Counted from the first letter of the stretch, positions 1 to 8,880 are shown. The stretch: DNA of 64,000 bases from Anaerolineales bacterium UBA2181 (GCA_002328075.1 DCVT01000022.1:63561-127560), one strand, 5' to 3'. Program-made: numbers and translations. Notes: generated by a model not told the origin, from the letters alone.

Positions 1-2055
1 GATGTGCCGGCCCAAGATGCGGGCAGTGCGGGCCCCAGTTGCCACTGCACTCTCGATGTATGGCTGCGGCCGCAATTTGATCACCTCACCCCGCACGAAT
101 TGCATGATTTCGCCCCATCCCACGAAACAGAGGGCCAGGACAAAGGGCACCATCCCCTGCCGGATATCCAAAGCCAGGATCAGAATCATCGCCAGCAGCA
201 AGGTCGGGAAGGCAGAAATGATCTCGGCCGCGCCCAGAATCCAGCGGTCCAGCTGGCCGCCGTGAGTCCATCCTGCCAGCGCTCCCAGCACCACGCCAAC
301 TACGGTTCGGGTGGCTACGGCCAGGGCTGCCAGGATCAGCGTCTGCTGGGCGCCAGCCAGCAACAGGCTCATCATGCACCGGCCCAGCATATCCGTGCCC
401 CATGGGTAGGCTTCGCCCGGCTCGAACGGCGGCAGTGCGAGTTTGCCGTCGATAAAGACCAAACCCTCCGTTCGGTAAGGGTTGTTGGGCGTAATGGAGG
501 GGCCCACAAAAACCAAGAGGGCCAATCCCAGTACCACCAGGCCGCCCACCATGAAAGGCAGATTGGTCAGCGCCGACTTCCAGGCCGAACGCGTGCGGGT
601 CTCCCAAACAGTTTGATTTGGCCGGGGAAAGGACCGGTCTGCTAGCTCTTCTGGGCGCAACTCGGCCGCCTGTCTGGCTTGCCGTTTTCGACGCCAGCGA
701 ACTAGCAGGTTATCATCCGCCCAGTCCCTCAATTCGTCCCTGGCGTCACGCAGGGTCGCCACCAACCCCCGGCGCTCCCGCAGGGCGACGTGGGCCGGTC
801 CCTCTGAAAGGCGCGGATCCAGGATGCGGTAGCAGAGTTCCAGTATGAGGTTCACCAGGATGAATAACGAACCCAGGCAAAGCACGAGCGCGACGGTCAG
901 ATTATGGTCGTGCCGGGCGATGCTCTTGAGCAGCGTGAAACCCGCTCCCGGCCATCCGAAATAGAGCTCGACGACGGGCAGACTGCTCAGGGAGAATCGC
1001 AGCGAGACGCCGATGGTTGTGAGAATCGGGATGGCTGCGTTGCGCAGGACGTGTACCGCCAACACCCGATGACGCCTCAGTCCCTTGCTGCGTGCGGTCC
1101 GCACATAGTCCTGGTCCAGGACCTGCCGCACGGCGATGAAGGTCATACGGGTTATCTGCGCGACCGGCCGCGCCGATAACACCAATGCTGGCAGCAGCAG
1201 GTGGTTGTCCCAACCAAAGCCGCCGACTGGCAGCAGGGCGCGCCCCGCGTGGCGTGTCAGCGTGATGACAGCCCACTGGAGCAGATAAGCAGCGAAGAAG
1301 CTGGGGACGGACATGCCAATGATCGTGGCGATGAGGACATAGAGCGACCGCTGAGCTTTGGAACGGGCCGCAAGCACTCCCAGGCTCACCCCCACCAGCG
1401 CAGCCAGCAGGAGTGAGACCCCCAGCAGTCCCAAGCTGCGTGGCAGCCGTTCCCGGATCACCCCCAACACCGGCACTGCGAGCAGGGTCTCTCCGCCAGC
1501 GGTCGAAAGCCCCAAGTCTCCCTGCACCAGGTTTGTTAGGTACGCACCGGTCCGAGAAAGGGCCTGACTGGCGGCTGGTCCAAAGGGTGTGCCCCCGGCC
1601 ATATCCAGGCCGAGGTAGGTCAGCAGGATGATGGTCAGCAATATGAGCGCACCGAAAGCCAGTCGTCGGCCCGCCAGCAGCACCAAACCCCAGCCGGGTC
1701 GGCCACGTCGGTCGCGCCCGCGCGCGGCGGTTTCAACGCTGGCAAAACCTGCCCAGTCCGGCCGAATCGGTTCTGCGACCGGTGGGGCTAGAGGGACGGA
1801 TACCAGGGGGCGTGGCGCCAGCCGTTTTCCCAGCGCTTGCACCCCACGCCGCGCTGTCTGGTTCTGCGGCTCAATGCGCTGCACCTGCTCAAGGCAGAAT
1901 AGCTTGTCGGCATCCGCCTCAACCACGCGGGCCAACCAGAGCCACGTCGGGACATCAGTCGGGTGCTCCCGGAGGTGTTGGGCCAATAGCGCTATCGCGT
2001 CTGCCCGCCGCCCGGCCTGCGCTTGCCGGATGCCTTGCTGCAAAAGATCAACCAT
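1..2055 (-). CDS. TPR-DppB-DppC fused ABC transporter permease (3' end outside window)
   Basis: One uninterrupted minus-strand frame of 685 codons runs off the left edge. I read it from ATG at 2055; the frame is closed upstream by a stop at 2134-2136. Residues 1-80 are a TPR-like helical hairpin ending in the pattern CLEQVQRIEPQN. From about residue 125 to 405 is a DppB/OppB-type permease, with TM1 at about 128-142 and an EAA-type loop YVRTARSKG near 325. A charged linker (about 410-475) leads into a DppC/OppC-type permease with the WGTDMLGR signature and a second EAA loop (YIESAVATGARTARILG) at the window edge. DppB and DppC are normally separate proteins forming a heterodimeric peptide or nickel import channel. 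Here they would be covalently joined in the inner membrane. The ATPase and binding-protein genes are not in view. No clear Shine-Dalgarno precedes the ATG, so the start is moderately certain. Confidence 0.85.
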   Translation of the reverse strand, partial: MVDLLQQGIRQAQAGRRADAIALLAQHLREHPTDVPTWLWLARVVEADADKLFCLEQVQRIEPQNQTARRGVQALGKRLAPRPLVSVPLAPPVAEPIRPDWAGFASVETAARGRDRRGRPGWGLVLLAGRRLAFGALILLTIILLTYLGLDMAGGTPFGPAASQALSRTGAYLTNLVQGDLGLSTAGGETLLAVPVLGVIRERLPRSLGLLGVSLLLAALVGVSLGVLAARSKAQRSLYVLIATIIGMSVPSFFAAYLLQWAVITLTRHAGRALLPVGGFGWDNHLLLPALVLSARPVAQITRMTFIAVRQVLDQDYVRTARSKGLRRHRVLAVHVLRNAAIPILTTIGVSLRFSLSSLPVVELYFGWPGAGFTLLKSIARHDHNLTVALVLCLGSLFILVNLILELCYRILDPRLSEGPAHVALRERRGLVATLRDARDELRDWADDNLLVRWRRKRQARQAAELRPEELADRSFPRPNQTVWETRTRSAWKSALTNLPFMVGGLVVLGLALLVFVGPSITPNNPYRTEGLVFIDGKLALPPFEPGEAYPWGTDMLGRCMMSLLLAGAQQTLILAALAVATRTVVGVVLGALAGWTHGGQLDRWILGAAEIISAFPTLLLAMILILALDIRQGMVPFVLALCFVGWGEIMQFVRGEVIKLRPQPYIESAVATGARTARILGRHI

Positions 2056-2455
2056 CAGGATGCATTCCGCACGGCAGCACTCGCCGCACCAACCCTCACA
2101 TGCCGGCCATCTCCAACCATCCTGGGTTTGGTCTCACTGGCTCACCGATGCCGGCGACATGGTGGTTTGCTGGGCCAACGCCGACCACGGTGGTCGGCTG
2201 GTGGCCTCGTCCGCGCATAGTACTCCTGGGCGCCTGAAGAGGTTCATCGGGAACAATCGGCAGGTTCTGGCCTGGCACCTCCAAGGCTCTGGCGAGTAGG
2301 TGCCGGCCGCACTCCCGACCTGCTAGTTTCTGGCCGTGGCTATCCCGAGGCGGGTTGCGGCCTACAGCATGGCGACGCGTCGACAGATCGGATTGTGGTC
2401 CAGATGTCATGGCACTGGATAGGCGTTGGCTGGGTTGTCACCGGCCTGCAATCAT
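2056..2455. other. Intergenic, no gene recognised
   Basis: About 400 bases separate the kinase stop from the fused permease start, both on the minus strand. Reading frames here have no recognisable family and low-complexity composition. A short perfect hairpin (CCGACCA-cgg-TGGTCGG, 2181-2197) is present without a T-run. Nothing else is supported. Confidence 0.5.
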
Positions 2456-3106
2456 TTATCGGTTGCCGGCTCTGAATATCACGTCTTCCCTTCCCGCCAG
2501 CATATCCAGCATCCGGTCGGTGACAATGTCCAGATGAGGGGGTCTGTGGACAAAGTCCAGGTCGTCGGTGCGGATGGTCAACACAGGGCAGAGATCAAAG
2601 GATTGCATCCACTCCTCGTAGAAACTCGCCAGCAAACCCAGATAATCGGAAGTGATTCCGGTTTCCATGCCCCGTCCACGGCTTTGAATGCGCTCCAAGA
2701 GCACGGAGACCGGCGCATCCAGGTAGATGAGCAAATCCGGCCGGGGGAGCTCCCGGATAATGAGCTCAAAGACGCGCCGGTAAGCCAGGTAATCACGCTC
2801 ACTCAGGTTGTCCAGGTGGTGCAGTGCGCGGGCAAAGATGCATGCGTCCTCGTAGATGCTGCGGTCCGCGATGGCGGACTGCGCGTCCTGTGCCAAGTCC
2901 AAGTGCTGCTCAGCGCGGTGACCCAGGAAGAACACCTGCAGGTGGAACGACCATTTTCGCATATCGGCGTAGAAATCGGCCAGGTAGGGGTTGTCTGAGA
3001 CCGACTCAAACGCGGTGCGCCAACCCAGCCGCGCTCCCAAACGCTCGGTCAACGATGTCTTGCCAACGCCAATGTTGCCTGCCACCAGGACGAACCGCTT
3101 GGTCAC
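2456..3106 (-). CDS. Deoxynucleoside kinase (dAdo/dGuo kinase family)
   Basis: The 216-residue protein has the deoxynucleoside kinase fold. It has a P-loop at residues 10-17 (GNIGVGKT), a DRSIYED motif matching the family's (E/D)RS substrate-binding segment, and an arginine-rich lid (LERIQSRGRGME). Family members phosphorylate deoxyadenosine, deoxyguanosine or deoxycytidine with ATP in nucleotide salvage. Length is typical (about 200-230). The ATG at 3106 is preferred because the conserved strand leading to the P-loop starts immediately after it. A TATAAT box sits 30 bases upstream on the same strand. Substrate specificity cannot be read from the sequence. Confidence 0.9.
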   Translation of the reverse strand: MTKRFVLVAGNIGVGKTSLTERLGARLGWRTAFESVSDNPYLADFYADMRKWSFHLQVFFLGHRAEQHLDLAQDAQSAIADRSIYEDACIFARALHHLDNLSERDYLAYRRVFELIIRELPRPDLLIYLDAPVSVLLERIQSRGRGMETGITSDYLGLLASFYEEWMQSFDLCPVLTIRTDDLDFVHRPPHLDIVTDRMLDMLAGREDVIFRAGNR

Positions 3107-3135
3107 AGCACACTCCCGAATGATGTCTCCGCGGT

Positions 3136-3141
3136 ATTATA
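3136..3141 (-). promoter_or_regulatory. -10 box for the deoxynucleoside kinase
   Basis: On the minus strand this reads TATAAT, about 30 bases before the kinase ATG at 3106. No good -35 hexamer is seen at the expected distance. Confidence 0.5.
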
Positions 3142-3444
3142 CCACACTGCCTGGGGCGCGCCGAAAACTGGCCCGACGCAATCTGTGCAGCGTGCCCGAC
3201 TTTGGCCAGGCGGCCGATTGTCAACCATCTGTTCATAACTCCTTTATCCATGACTCACTGCGGGATGACAATCGATGCGAAACGAAGCCCTGGGCTTCGG
3301 TGGCCTCGAGCGATGCCGACCGGTTTGGAGCTGCTCTGCAGCTTCCAGTTTCATCATCTCCTCACGTCGGGGCGGGGGCCTTGTCCTGCTCCCCCGACTG
3401 TCTCCAGAGGCAAATTCGGCGATTTAACTGAACCATGACCGGCG

Positions 3445-3499
3445 GTTATTGGATCGTTAACACTGTTTTCAAACCCCGTTAATCTGGCCGTGTTAACCT
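3445..3499 (+). promoter_or_regulatory. Candidate Pho box (11-bp tandem repeats) upstream of pstS
   Basis: GTTATT (3445), GTTAAC (3456) and GTTAAT (3478) start exactly 11 or 22 bases apart; the unit at 3467 (TTTCAA) is degenerate. A further GTTAAC lies at 3492. PhoB/PhoP-type response regulators bind direct repeats with 11-base periodicity. A weak -10 (TAGATT, 3506-3511) follows directly, as in activator-dependent promoters. The rest of 3107-3569 holds no gene I can support. Binding is inferred from spacing and position before the pst operon. Confidence 0.5.
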
Positions 3500-3569
3500 C
3501 AAGGGTAGATTTGTTCAGATTGGACCCGTCTTGGGTAGCTAACATGAAAACAGAAAGAGGAGAGAAGTA

Positions 3570-4472
3570 ATGCATCGTATTGGCTTGATTCTGGCCATAT
3601 CTCTGGCCGTACTGATCCAGGTGTCCTGTGGTGCGGCGGATGCCACATCGGCGCCAGCCCAGGTGCCCGCACAGGCTCCAGCGACTCTGGCGCCGGCAGG
3701 GTTGGCCGGGCTGACTGGTCAGATCCAAATCGCAGGTTCGACCACGGTTCAGCCGCTGGCGGAGCAGTTGGCAGAGGCCTTTATGGCGCTCAATCCGGAC
3801 GTGATGGTTGAGGTCCAGGGCGGTGGATCCAGCCAGGGGGTGACCATGGCGGGCGAGGGGACGGTGGACATTGGAAATGCGTCACGCGACGTGAAACAGA
3901 GCGAGTTCGCCAAGTTCACCAGTTTGACGGTGCACACCATTGCCTACGATGGGATAGCCATTGTGACGCACCCTGGTGTGACGTTGCCTACGCTCACGGT
4001 GGAGCAGGTGCGGGACATCTTTGCCGGCGAGATCATGAACTACTCTGAGGTAGGCGGACCGAACGCGGATATTGTGGTGGTATCGCGTGAAGAAGGCTCC
4101 GGGACGCGGGCGGCGTTCGAGGAGTTGGTGATGGCGTACAAGGACGCGGCGGGAGAGAGCAAGACCAAGCTGATCTACGAGCGGGCGCTTTTGCAGCAGT
4201 CGAACGGGCAGGTGCGGACGGCAGTATCGACGACGTCCAATGCAATAGCATACTTGTCGTTTGGGTTTCTGGATAGCTCGGTGCGCGCGGTGCCCATCAA
4301 TGGGTTCGAGCCGACGGCGGGCAACGTCAAAGCGGCCACTTATCCGATTGTGCGACCACTGAACATGCTGACCAACGGTGCCCCCAATGCTCTGTCGCAG
4401 GCTTTCCTGGACTTTATCCTGAGCGACGCGGGCCAGGCCATTGTGGGTGAGGAATATATCACGGTGCATTAG
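3570..4472 (+). CDS. pstS: Phosphate ABC transporter substrate-binding lipoprotein PstS
   Basis: This 300-residue protein begins with a lipoprotein signal peptide ending in the lipobox VSCG (Cys20), followed by an Ala/Pro-rich linker (about 25-45). The PstS core then starts with IAGSTTVQPLAE, the phosphate-binding segment of the family. Further signatures are EVQGGGSSQGV, GNASRDVK and VSREEGSGTR. It captures phosphate outside the cell and passes it to PstCA. The start is supported by AGGAG 8 bases upstream. It is the first gene of pstSCAB-arsC-phoU and follows a candidate Pho box. Length and motifs are normal for the shorter PstS subfamily. Confidence 0.95.
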   Translation: MHRIGLILAISLAVLIQVSCGAADATSAPAQVPAQAPATLAPAGLAGLTGQIQIAGSTTVQPLAEQLAEAFMALNPDVMVEVQGGGSSQGVTMAGEGTVDIGNASRDVKQSEFAKFTSLTVHTIAYDGIAIVTHPGVTLPTLTVEQVRDIFAGEIMNYSEVGGPNADIVVVSREEGSGTRAAFEELVMAYKDAAGESKTKLIYERALLQQSNGQVRTAVSTTSNAIAYLSFGFLDSSVRAVPINGFEPTAGNVKAATYPIVRPLNMLTNGAPNALSQAFLDFILSDAGQAIVGEEYITVH

Positions 4473-4584
4473 GCAAGGATGCTTGTCTCTCGAGGGAGCA
4501 TCGGACGGTGGCCGTTAGCTTGGCCCGGTCAGGTGTTCCCTTTTTGCCGTCTCTGGTACGTGTGCCAATGAGGAGTGAGGGCAG

Positions 4585-5952
4585 TTGAACATCAGAGCAG
4601 CAGTTGTGGGCTCGAGGCAACGCCCAGTGCTGGCAACAGGGCTTGCTGTGCTGCTCGCTGTGGGCGCCCTGGCGTGGCTGGTTCGCGGGTTAGTGTTGGC
4701 GGTTTCAGCGGCCGAGGGGAAACTGGGCGCGCTGCAGGGCCTTTTGATCACAGTTGTGGTGACTGGCGCTGCTTTGACCCTGGCCTGGGGAATGTGGCAA
4801 TTACAGAACTGGGCACGGTCCGGGGTTCTGTTCCTACTGATCGGCGTCGGCCTCTACTATGGCCTGAGCCAGGTCTTTGCCGGCGCAAGCGAGATCTTTG
4901 CCGGGGAGCAAGTCAAAAGCCTTGGTGAGATACTGCTGGTTGCCGTGCGCTCGCTGGGCCGGCTGGCGGCAACCGGCGCCGTGCCGGCCGCAATCATCTT
5001 TGGGCTGTTGCGGCTGGACTCGGATTTTGAGGAGACGCGCCGGCAGCGCGTGCTGGTGGATCGCACGGTGCGCTACATCCTTTTTTCCTCGGCATTGAGC
5101 GCCATCCTGATCGTGTTCCTGATCCTGCTGTTCACCATGCGGGAGGCCTGGGATTCCATTCGACACGTAGGGCTGGACACCATGTTGCTGGGCACAATCT
5201 GGCGCCCCGGCTCAATCATCGGCAATTCCGAAGCCCAGCTGGGCCTGGTTCCCATGATTATTGGTTCTATCCTCAGCACCATAGGGGCGGCGGCCTTGGG
5301 AGTTCCCATCTCAATCGGCACGGCCATTCTGCTGGCCGAGGTAGCGCCCGACAAAGTGCGGGAGGTAGTTCGGCCCGCCATCGAGCTCTTGGCCGGCATT
5401 CCGTCGGTGGTCTACGGCCTGTTTGGGATGGTGGTCCTGGCCCCTTTCATCAGCAAGACGTTCCTGATTAGGTACAATACCGGGTACGGCCTGCTAAATG
5501 CCGCCATCATCCTGGCCGTAATGATTGTGCCCACCATCACCAACATCACCGAAGATGCAATTCGGGCAGTGCCCAAGCGTTACAAAGAGGGCTCGCTGGC
5601 GTTGGGCGCTACCCATTGGCAGACTATTGTGAATGTCATCTTGCCCGCGGCCCGATCCGGAATTGTGGCTGCCATCATCTTGGGCATCGGTCGGGCTCTG
5701 GGCGAAACCATGGCGTTGATCATGGTCATCGGTAACTCGATTGCCATACCCACTCCGCTCAACAACAACCCATTGACCCTGTTCCTCAGCGCAGCGCGCA
5801 CCCTCACTGGAAACATCGCCGTCGAGATTGCCTACGCGGCTGGTCTACATCGGAGCGCACTCTTTTTCACCGGTGTGCTGCTGTTCGTGATGATTCTTCT
5901 CACCAATGTGCTGGCGCGCCACTTTATGCGTGAGCGGCAGCCTTTGCGTTAG
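4585..5952 (+). CDS. pstC: Phosphate ABC transporter permease PstC with N-terminal membrane extension
   Basis: The 455-residue permease has its canonical PstC core from about residue 155: a periplasmic segment, IELLAGIPSVVYGLFGMVV, and the EAA loop YKEGSLALGATHWQTIV that contacts PstB. Typical PstC is about 300 residues. The extra 150 N-terminal residues carry about four hydrophobic segments (for example LAVLLAVGALAWLV and SGVLFLLIGVGLYYGL) not found in classical PstC. The start is TTG at 4585 with AGGAG 10 bases upstream; no better start gives the same frame. It lies 112 bases after pstS and 18 before pstA. With PstA it forms the membrane channel for phosphate. Confidence 0.93.
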   Translation: MNIRAAVVGSRQRPVLATGLAVLLAVGALAWLVRGLVLAVSAAEGKLGALQGLLITVVVTGAALTLAWGMWQLQNWARSGVLFLLIGVGLYYGLSQVFAGASEIFAGEQVKSLGEILLVAVRSLGRLAATGAVPAAIIFGLLRLDSDFEETRRQRVLVDRTVRYILFSSALSAILIVFLILLFTMREAWDSIRHVGLDTMLLGTIWRPGSIIGNSEAQLGLVPMIIGSILSTIGAAALGVPISIGTAILLAEVAPDKVREVVRPAIELLAGIPSVVYGLFGMVVLAPFISKTFLIRYNTGYGLLNAAIILAVMIVPTITNITEDAIRAVPKRYKEGSLALGATHWQTIVNVILPAARSGIVAAIILGIGRALGETMALIMVIGNSIAIPTPLNNNPLTLFLSAARTLTGNIAVEIAYAAGLHRSALFFTGVLLFVMILLTNVLARHFMRERQPLR

Positions 5953-5970
5953 GAGAGGTGGAGCAAAGCC

Positions 5971-6903
5971 ATGGCTTCGATCGCTCAGGTAGTGCAGTCC
6001 CGTTGGAGCGCACGCGCTGCAGGCGGCAACCATCTGCAGCGCAAACTTGCCCAAAAAGCCGCATTCGGGTTGTTGTGGTTGTCAGCTGCGATCGTGGTGG
6101 TTCTGTTGCTCTGGATCACTGGCTACGTTCTGTGGAACGGAGCCCGCGCGATCAACTTGGAGTTCCTTACTACTCGGCCGGCCGGCGGGGTTTCGGGCGA
6201 GGGTGGAATGTCGACGACCATCGTTACGACGCTCTACCTGGTGGTGTTGACCATCTGCCTGGCGACGCCGTTGGGCGTGTTTGGGGCCGTATTTTTGGCA
6301 GAGTACGCCGGAGAGGCGCAACAAATCAACCCGCTGGTTCGGCGCCTGATCGCCGTCTCGCGCACCGGGGTGGAGATCCTGGCCGGGGTGCCGTCCATTA
6401 TTTTCGGCCTCTTTGGCTTTGCGGTCTTTGTTTCGCTGATGAAACTCAAACTCTCGCTGCTTTCGGCCGGCCTAAGCGGTGCCTGCCTGGTTCTGCCAGT
6501 GATCATCCGTACGACTGAAGAGGCGTTGATGGCGGTGCCCGGTTCCTACCGCGAGGCCAGTCTGGGGTTAGGCGCCACCAAGTGGCAGACTATATCGGGC
6601 GTGGTGATTCCGGCCGCCATGCCGGGCATCATCACCGGCGTGATCCTCAGCGTTGGCAGAATTGTTGCCGAGACTGCGATCTTCTGGGTGACGCTGGGCG
6701 GAAGCTATCGCCTGCCCAAGAATCTGCTGTCGGCCGGCCGGACCATGGCGCTTCACGTCTACAGCCTGGCTACCGAGACCCGTGCTTTTGACAAAGCTAT
6801 GGGCACGGCCGCCATTCTAATCCTGACCATCATGCTGCTTAACCTGGCCATCAACATTGTTTCGCGGCGTTTGGCTGCGAGGTCCATGGGCAAACTGGGG
6901 TAA
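5971..6903 (+). CDS. pstA: Phosphate ABC transporter permease PstA
   Basis: A 310-residue inner-membrane protein with the PstA pattern. It has an N-terminal TM segment (VVVLLLWITGYVLW), the segment VEILAGVPSIIFGLFGF, and the coupling loop YREASLGLGATKWQTIS. It pairs with PstC to form the phosphate channel and receives energy from PstB. The ATG at 5971 follows AGGAGAGGTGGAG. The stop codon overlaps the first base of pstB, implying translational coupling. Length is family-typical. Confidence 0.95.
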   Translation: MASIAQVVQSRWSARAAGGNHLQRKLAQKAAFGLLWLSAAIVVVLLLWITGYVLWNGARAINLEFLTTRPAGGVSGEGGMSTTIVTTLYLVVLTICLATPLGVFGAVFLAEYAGEAQQINPLVRRLIAVSRTGVEILAGVPSIIFGLFGFAVFVSLMKLKLSLLSAGLSGACLVLPVIIRTTEEALMAVPGSYREASLGLGATKWQTISGVVIPAAMPGIITGVILSVGRIVAETAIFWVTLGGSYRLPKNLLSAGRTMALHVYSLATETRAFDKAMGTAAILILTIMLLNLAINIVSRRLAARSMGKLG

Positions 6904-7676
6904 TGGCAATGGAAGCCACAAAACTGGAAGTCAACCACTGCGATTTTTACTATGGCGGGTTTCGCGCGCTGAAAGACGTGCAAGTTCAGATCCCTGCCAA
7001 TCGGATCACCTCGATTATCGGCCCATCTGGTTGCGGCAAGAGCACCTTTCTTCGTCTCTTTAACCGCATGAACGATCTGATTCCCGGCGCCAGGGCCGAG
7101 GGCGAGATCCGCATGGACGGACAGCAGTTGTATGACCTGGATATTGTCGAACTGCGCAAGCGGGTGGGCATGGTGTTTCAACGGCCAAACCCGTTCCCGA
7201 AATCGATCATGGACAACGTGGCTTACGGACCCCGCGCGCACGGTGTGCGTGACCGGGTCCGGCTGGAAGAGATCGTCGAGCGTAGCCTGCGCGACGCAGC
7301 GCTGTGGGATGAGGTAAAGGACAACCTCGACAAATCCGGACTGGCGCTCTCTGGCGGGCAGCAACAGCGGTTGTGCATTGCCCGGGCTCTGGCGGTTGAA
7401 CCCGAGGTGATTCTCATGGACGAGCCGGCATCGGCGTTGGATCCGGTGGCTACCCTGCGCATCGAAGAATTGATTCAGACCCTCAAGAAACACTATACAA
7501 TCGTCATTGTGACGCACAACATGCAGCAGGCGGCCCGCGCCTCCGACTATACTGCCTTTTTTATGATGGGCGAGGATCGGGAAGGATATCTGGTAGAGTA
7601 TGGCCCAACCCGCGAGGTCTTTACCAATCCCAAGGACCGGCGCACCGAAGACTATATAACGGGCAAGTTCGGCTAA
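6903..7676 (+). CDS. pstB: Phosphate ABC transporter ATP-binding protein PstB
   Basis: A 257-residue ATPase with all ABC elements. Walker A is GPSGCGKST at residues 40-48. The Q-loop lies in VGMVFQRPNPFPKSI, which is the PstB hallmark. The signature is LSGGQQQRLCIARAL, Walker B is VILMDEPASALDP, and the switch His is in VIVTHNMQQA. It powers phosphate import through PstCA at the cytoplasmic face. The start ATG overlaps the pstA stop by one base; a second in-frame ATG six bases on is an alternative. The gene is followed after 13 bases by arsC. Confidence 0.96.
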   Translation: MAMEATKLEVNHCDFYYGGFRALKDVQVQIPANRITSIIGPSGCGKSTFLRLFNRMNDLIPGARAEGEIRMDGQQLYDLDIVELRKRVGMVFQRPNPFPKSIMDNVAYGPRAHGVRDRVRLEEIVERSLRDAALWDEVKDNLDKSGLALSGGQQQRLCIARALAVEPEVILMDEPASALDPVATLRIEELIQTLKKHYTIVIVTHNMQQAARASDYTAFFMMGEDREGYLVEYGPTREVFTNPKDRRTEDYITGKFG

Positions 7677-7689
7677 ATCGGAGGCGTAC

Positions 7690-8178
7690 ATGGCAAGGCG
7701 ACGGGTTCTCTTCTTGTGCACGGGCAATTCGTGTCGCAGCCAGATGGCTGAAGGGTTGGTGAATGCGCACCTTCCGGGGCAATGGCAGGCTTTTTCGGCC
7801 GGCACACGACCGGCCGGCCAGGTCCATGAGCTGGCAACACGGGTAATGGCCGAACTGGGTGTTGATATTGGGCCGCAGATTCCCAAATCGTTGGATGCGC
7901 TCCGCGGCGTCGACCTGGACCTGGTGATCACACTGTGCGACAGCGCGGCACAAGAGTGTCCCTTGTGGCCGGGAGGCGGTCAGCGAGTGCACATGGCCTT
8001 TCCCGACCCGGCGGAAGCGACTGGCTCCGAAGAGCAACGTATCGCAAAGTTCCGCAGTGTTCGGGATGCCATTCACCTACAGGTGCTTGAGCTTCTCGGC
8101 CAATACGTCGCTCATCCACCCGGTCCCGGAACAGACGGGAACGACAGACGGACAGGAGCATTTGTACGCAGGGCGTAG
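7690..8178 (+). CDS. arsC: Arsenate reductase, thioredoxin-coupled (LMW-phosphatase fold)
   Basis: The 162-residue protein has the low-molecular-weight phosphatase P-loop CTGNSCRS at residues 10-17. It also has the resolving pair Cys83 and Cys90 (TLCDSAAQECP), spaced seven apart like Cys82/Cys89 of the pI258-type ArsC. FPDPA supplies the general-acid Asp. These features indicate arsenate reduction to arsenite with thioredoxin as electron donor, rather than plain tyrosine phosphatase activity. GGAGG precedes the ATG. It sits 13 bases after pstB in the same orientation, so it is probably cotranscribed with the phosphate importer, the usual entry route for arsenate. The tail (about 140-162) is polar and looks disordered. 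Confidence 0.92.
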   Translation: MARRRVLFLCTGNSCRSQMAEGLVNAHLPGQWQAFSAGTRPAGQVHELATRVMAELGVDIGPQIPKSLDALRGVDLDLVITLCDSAAQECPLWPGGGQRVHMAFPDPAEATGSEEQRIAKFRSVRDAIHLQVLELLGQYVAHPPGPGTDGNDRRTGAFVRRA

Positions 8179-8384
8179 ATTGTTCACGCCGGCATGATGC
8201 GAAGGCCGGTGCGCTGTGACCTGGGTCTGGAGCAAGGCTGGATTGACACCGGGGCGAACCGTTTTGCCTGGCCAGCAGGGTGGAAAGGGCGCTTACCAAC
8301 ACGATCAGCGCGGTGGTCAGGGTCGGCCCGGCGACAGCCCGGACGGGAATCGACGAGCAACTCGCCCGGAAACGCCAAGGCAAA

Positions 8385-8880
8385 AACAAATGACGGGATG
8401 CGCTCTGTGATGTCCACTCAGCACCCTGTCGCCGGCGACCGACGCGTGCTGGCAGCCTGCGTCAAGTTCACGAACGAGCTGGGGGATGTGGGCGGGGATC
8501 TGCGAGATGTATACCCATTGGTGTTGATCATGGGATCGGTGTCGTTGCCGACCCAGATCAGCGCCATCCCGCGTATGGCCGAGCAGATCCAAGGTATGTT
8601 ACGCCAGGAATTGGCGGCCCTGGTCGACCGCGACCTGGAAACGGTCCGGGTGACTGCTCGCCAAGGCGACTGGGATCCCCTTCAAGCGGGCGCACCATGC
8701 GCTTCCGGTGCTCAGTCTGGAAGCTCAAGTTGACACCCTTGCTTTCGTCCGCTGCGGGCGGGCATTACTTAAAGCACACGGGTGTTCGGGTCACCCAGAT
8801 CTGTGAACCGATTGTCAACATGGTTCCGGGTCAGATTCACGGGCTTGTCGGTGTTTGTCCTTTGGCCTCCATGCCGGTAT
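8385..8880 (+). pseudogene. Decayed phoU paralogue
   Basis: Directly before the intact phoU, two frames together resemble its middle and end. The first frame (from about 8385, clearest from 8410) reads MSTQHPVAGDRRVLAA..., like IATQQPVAGDMRVLAA of the intact protein, and continues through MAEQIQGMLRQELAALVDRDLE. The match then breaks. It resumes in another frame (about 8735-8860) as VRVTQICEPIVNMVPGQI, like DRVTNICERVIFMVTGEM. The N-terminal quarter and the segment between the two parts are missing or scrambled. This is best explained as a tandem phoU copy lost by deletion and frameshift. The 200 bases between arsC and this remnant hold nothing I recognise. Confidence 0.75.

Noticed and set aside
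2096..2410. A 104-codon minus-strand frame between the fused permease and the kinase.
   Set aside because: No ribosome site, no recognisable family, composition like non-coding GC-rich DNA.
6759..7931. A 390-codon open frame on the minus strand opposite pstA-pstB-arsC.
   Set aside because: It lies exactly antisense to genes with full motif sets, has no family features, and is explained by GC-rich codon use leaving the opposite strand open.
8300..8389. A minus-strand segment reading like one TM helix (GPTLTTALIVLVSALSTLLA).
   Set aside because: Too short and isolated next to the phoU remnant; a chance hydrophobic stretch is as likely as a permease relic.
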